Assembly (NCBI GenBank): GCA_009780415.1
Contig: WRAC01000007.1
Coordinates: forward strand, 1 to 64,000
Direction: 5' to 3'
DNA: 64,000 nt
Source: Defluviitaleaceae bacterium
GTDB lineage: Bacteria; Bacillota; Clostridia; Lachnospirales; WRAX01
In this document: in pieces, positions 62,078-64,000 of the stretch
Position numbering within the stretch: position 1 is the first letter of the stretch
How the letters are laid out: each line of letters opens with the position of its first letter
The notes under the pieces: generated by a model
Seen by the model: only the letters and a program-made list of their open reading frames with translations
What the model was told of the DNA's origin: nothing
Databases searched by the model: none
Program-made: the position numbers and the translations under genes

Positions 62078-63985
62078 TTATTTATAGATCGCCTTAAACG
62101 GGCACGCGGGCACGCAAGCGCCGCATTTTATGCACTTTTCGGCGTCAAGCACATGGACGGCCTTGCGTTCGCCGGTTATCGCGCCCACGGGACATGCCTT
62201 GACGCACAGCGTACAGCCCTTACACTTCTCGGCGGTGATGCCGTATTTCGCCATGGCCTGGCAGGCCCCCGCCGGGCATTTTTTATCGCACACATGGGCT
62301 TCGTACTCATCGCGGAAATACTTGATAGTCGAAAGGACAGGATTCGGAGCGGTCTGTCCCAGCGCGCAGAGCGCAGAGGTCTGGATGCTCTTGGCAAGCG
62401 CCTCAAGCTTCTCGATATCGTCCTTTTCTCCCTTGCCTTCGGTTATCCTCTCAAGAATTTCGTACATGCGCTTTGTGCCGATACGGCACGGCGGGCATTT
62501 GCCGCAGCTTTCGTCTACCGTAAACTCAAGGAAGAACTTGGCGATGTCCACCATACAGTTGTCCTCGTCCATTACGATAAGCCCGCCCGAGCCCATCATA
62601 GAGCCAAGCGCGGTGAGGGATTCAAAGTCAATGCCGGCGTCCAGATGCTGCGCCGGGATACATCCGCCGGAAGGCCCGCCCGTCTGCGCGGCCTTAAATT
62701 CCTTGCCTTTCGGGATGCCGCCGCCTATTTCGTAGATAACCTCGCGGAGCGTAATGCCCATCGGCACCTCCACAAGGCCGACGTTGTTGATTTTGCCGCC
62801 GACGGCGAAAACCTTTGTGCCCTTGGATTTTTCTGTGCCGATACCCTGGAACCATTCGGCCCCGTTAAGTATTATTTGCGGAATGTTCGCATATGTTTCA
62901 ACATTATTTAAAACTGTGGGCTTGCCAAATATTCCCTTTACCGCGGGGAACGGCGGGCGCGGGCGCGGTTCCCCGCGGTTGCCCTCGATAGAACGGATCA
63001 GCGCCGTTTCCTCGCCGCAGACAAACGCGCCTGCGCCGGGGCGTATTTCCATATCAAAGTCAAAACCCGTGCCAAGAATGTTTTTGCCAAGCAAACCGTA
63101 TGCCCGCGCGTCGTCAATGGCTTTCTGCAAGCGGTTCAAGGCGATGGGGTACTCGGCGCGGACATAAACGTAGCCGTGGTTGCCGCCGATGGCGTAAGCC
63201 GCGATTGCCATGGACTCGATGATTACATGGGGGTCGCCCTCCAGCACGGAACGGTCCATAAACGCGCCCGGGTCGCCTTCGTCGGCGTTACAGGCCACGA
63301 ATTTCTGCCCGTCGTCGGATTGGCTCTTCGCCGCGAACTCCCACTTCAATCCCGTGGGGAAACCGGCACCGCCGCGCCCGCGCAGGCCGCTGGCTTTAAC
63401 GATATCAATAACATCGGAGGGTTTTTTCTCCGTCAAGCATTTTTCAAGGGCCACATAACCGTCGTTCGCTATGTATTCGTCAATGCACTCGGGATCAATA
63501 AGGCCGCAGTTTCGCAGGGCAAGACGCATTTGTTTTTTATAGAAGCCTACTTCGTCAAGGGGCAGGATATGCTCGTCCTTGCACAGCGTTTCCGCGTAAA
63601 TAAGGCGTTTTACGATGTTACCGTTCTTTAAATGCTCGGTTACGATTTCAGGTACGTCGTCTACCGTTACCATGCTGTAGAAAACGCCCTCTGGATATAC
63701 GATTACGATGGGGCCAAGGGCGCAAAGACCGAAACAGCCCGTCCTTACGACCATGATATCGTCTTGCAATCCATGTTTAGCTACTTCTTCGTTAAATTTC
63801 GATATGATAAATTCGGAGCTGCCCGCGACGCAGCCTGTTCCCGCGCAAACCATAACATGTGAGCGGAAATGCGTCTCAGACGCAGGGCCCTCGTGCTTGT
63901 ATCCATGCTCCTTGCGCATCAGGATCCTTGTCTTTATCTTGTCCCTGATGGCTTGCAGATCGGCTATTGTTTTCATATTGTTCAC
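62078..63985 (-). CDS. hydB: NAD-linked hydrogenase subunit, NuoF-like (HydB/HndC)
   Basis: A 635-residue flavoprotein. It has an N-terminal thioredoxin-like [2Fe-2S] domain (CAGTGCVAGS; RTGCFGLCALGP) and the FMN and NADH-binding core (RGRGGAGFPTGLKWEFA, CNADEGDPGAFMDRS, GAGAFVCGEETALIRSIEG). The SLBB part and [4Fe-4S] site follow (ESCGKCPPCRIGTKRMYEIL), then two C-terminal ferredoxin motifs (CKGCTLCVKACPVGAI; CIKCGACVPACPFKAI). It links NAD(P)H and probably ferredoxin to HydA, as in electron-bifurcating HydABC. The HydC/NuoE-like gene should lie just past the right edge of the window. Confidence 0.93.
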   Translation of the reverse strand: MNNMKTIADLQAIRDKIKTRILMRKEHGYKHEGPASETHFRSHVMVCAGTGCVAGSSEFIISKFNEEVAKHGLQDDIMVVRTGCFGLCALGPIVIVYPEGVFYSMVTVDDVPEIVTEHLKNGNIVKRLIYAETLCKDEHILPLDEVGFYKKQMRLALRNCGLIDPECIDEYIANDGYVALEKCLTEKKPSDVIDIVKASGLRGRGGAGFPTGLKWEFAAKSQSDDGQKFVACNADEGDPGAFMDRSVLEGDPHVIIESMAIAAYAIGGNHGYVYVRAEYPIALNRLQKAIDDARAYGLLGKNILGTGFDFDMEIRPGAGAFVCGEETALIRSIEGNRGEPRPRPPFPAVKGIFGKPTVLNNVETYANIPQIILNGAEWFQGIGTEKSKGTKVFAVGGKINNVGLVEVPMGITLREVIYEIGGGIPKGKEFKAAQTGGPSGGCIPAQHLDAGIDFESLTALGSMMGSGGLIVMDEDNCMVDIAKFFLEFTVDESCGKCPPCRIGTKRMYEILERITEGKGEKDDIEKLEALAKSIQTSALCALGQTAPNPVLSTIKYFRDEYEAHVCDKKCPAGACQAMAKYGITAEKCKGCTLCVKACPVGAITGERKAVHVLDAEKCIKCGACVPACPFKAIYK

Positions 63986-64000
63986 CCCACTATTTATATT

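Overview
The window looks like a chromosomal piece of a strictly anaerobic, Gram-positive Clostridia-type bacterium (Firmicutes) of moderate-to-high GC content. The evidence is an [FeFe] hydrogenase paired with a NuoF-like subunit, an EtfAB/FAD-dehydrogenase operon of the electron-bifurcating lactate dehydrogenase type, a meso-DAP type MurE (DNPR motif), a SepF/YggS/YggT division cluster, strong AGGAGG-like ribosome binding sites and SigA-type promoters. No rRNA, tRNA or CRISPR array was seen.

Layout. 0.1-4.6 kb: MFS transporter, divergent from etfB-etfA-FAD dehydrogenase. 4.7-15.1 kb: a minus-strand operon of two giant hybrid sensor kinases, an FGGY sugar kinase and a fucose/arabinose-type isomerase. 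15.2-18.4 kb: TGS-domain nucleoside kinase, an orphan phage-type DnaD-like protein with a 12-bp repeat tract, and a methyltransferase. 18.6-19.3 kb: a two-gene operon of a small membrane protein and an ArsR-like regulator, with a dyad wrapped round its -10 box. 19.3-20.9 kb: an AraC-type response regulator. 21.0-26.5 kb: a vanG-type glycopeptide-resistance locus in the order vanR, vanS, vanG ligase, vanXY, vanT-like, vanW. Its VanT lacks the racemase domain and is followed 19 bp later by a 166-bp MITE-like hairpin. vanR appears to start with ATT. 26.5-35.3 kb: MocR regulator, GNAT enzyme, two AraC/GyrI-like regulators around an aldo/keto reductase, a DUF188 protein, a serine hydrolase and topoisomerase III.

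35.3-40.7 kb: a CD3324-family gene with a structured leader holding two mini-ORFs, a NUDIX hydrolase, and an operon that begins with an orphan RelB/DinJ-like antitoxin and continues with a sirtuin, an HlyD-like protein, yggS, sepF and yggT. 40.7-51.2 kb: a long minus-strand housekeeping run dnaG, rpoD, asp23-like, fakA, recG, anmK, a TIGR01906 membrane protein and a SpoVB-like flippase. 51.3-59.8 kb: a plus-strand dcw cluster of a PASTA-containing class B PBP, murE, murF, mraY, murD and ftsW. 59.8-64 kb: a small YtrA-type GntR regulator and, on the minus strand, the hydB and hydA subunits of a probably trimeric NAD-linked hydrogenase whose upstream gene lies outside the window.

Two themes link the regions. 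Anaerobic redox metabolism appears at both ends (ETF dehydrogenase and hydrogenase). Cell-envelope synthesis and its modification fill most of the rest (dcw cluster, van locus, AnmK, flippase, SepF). Product calls rest on recognising motifs in the supplied translations; no database search was run.
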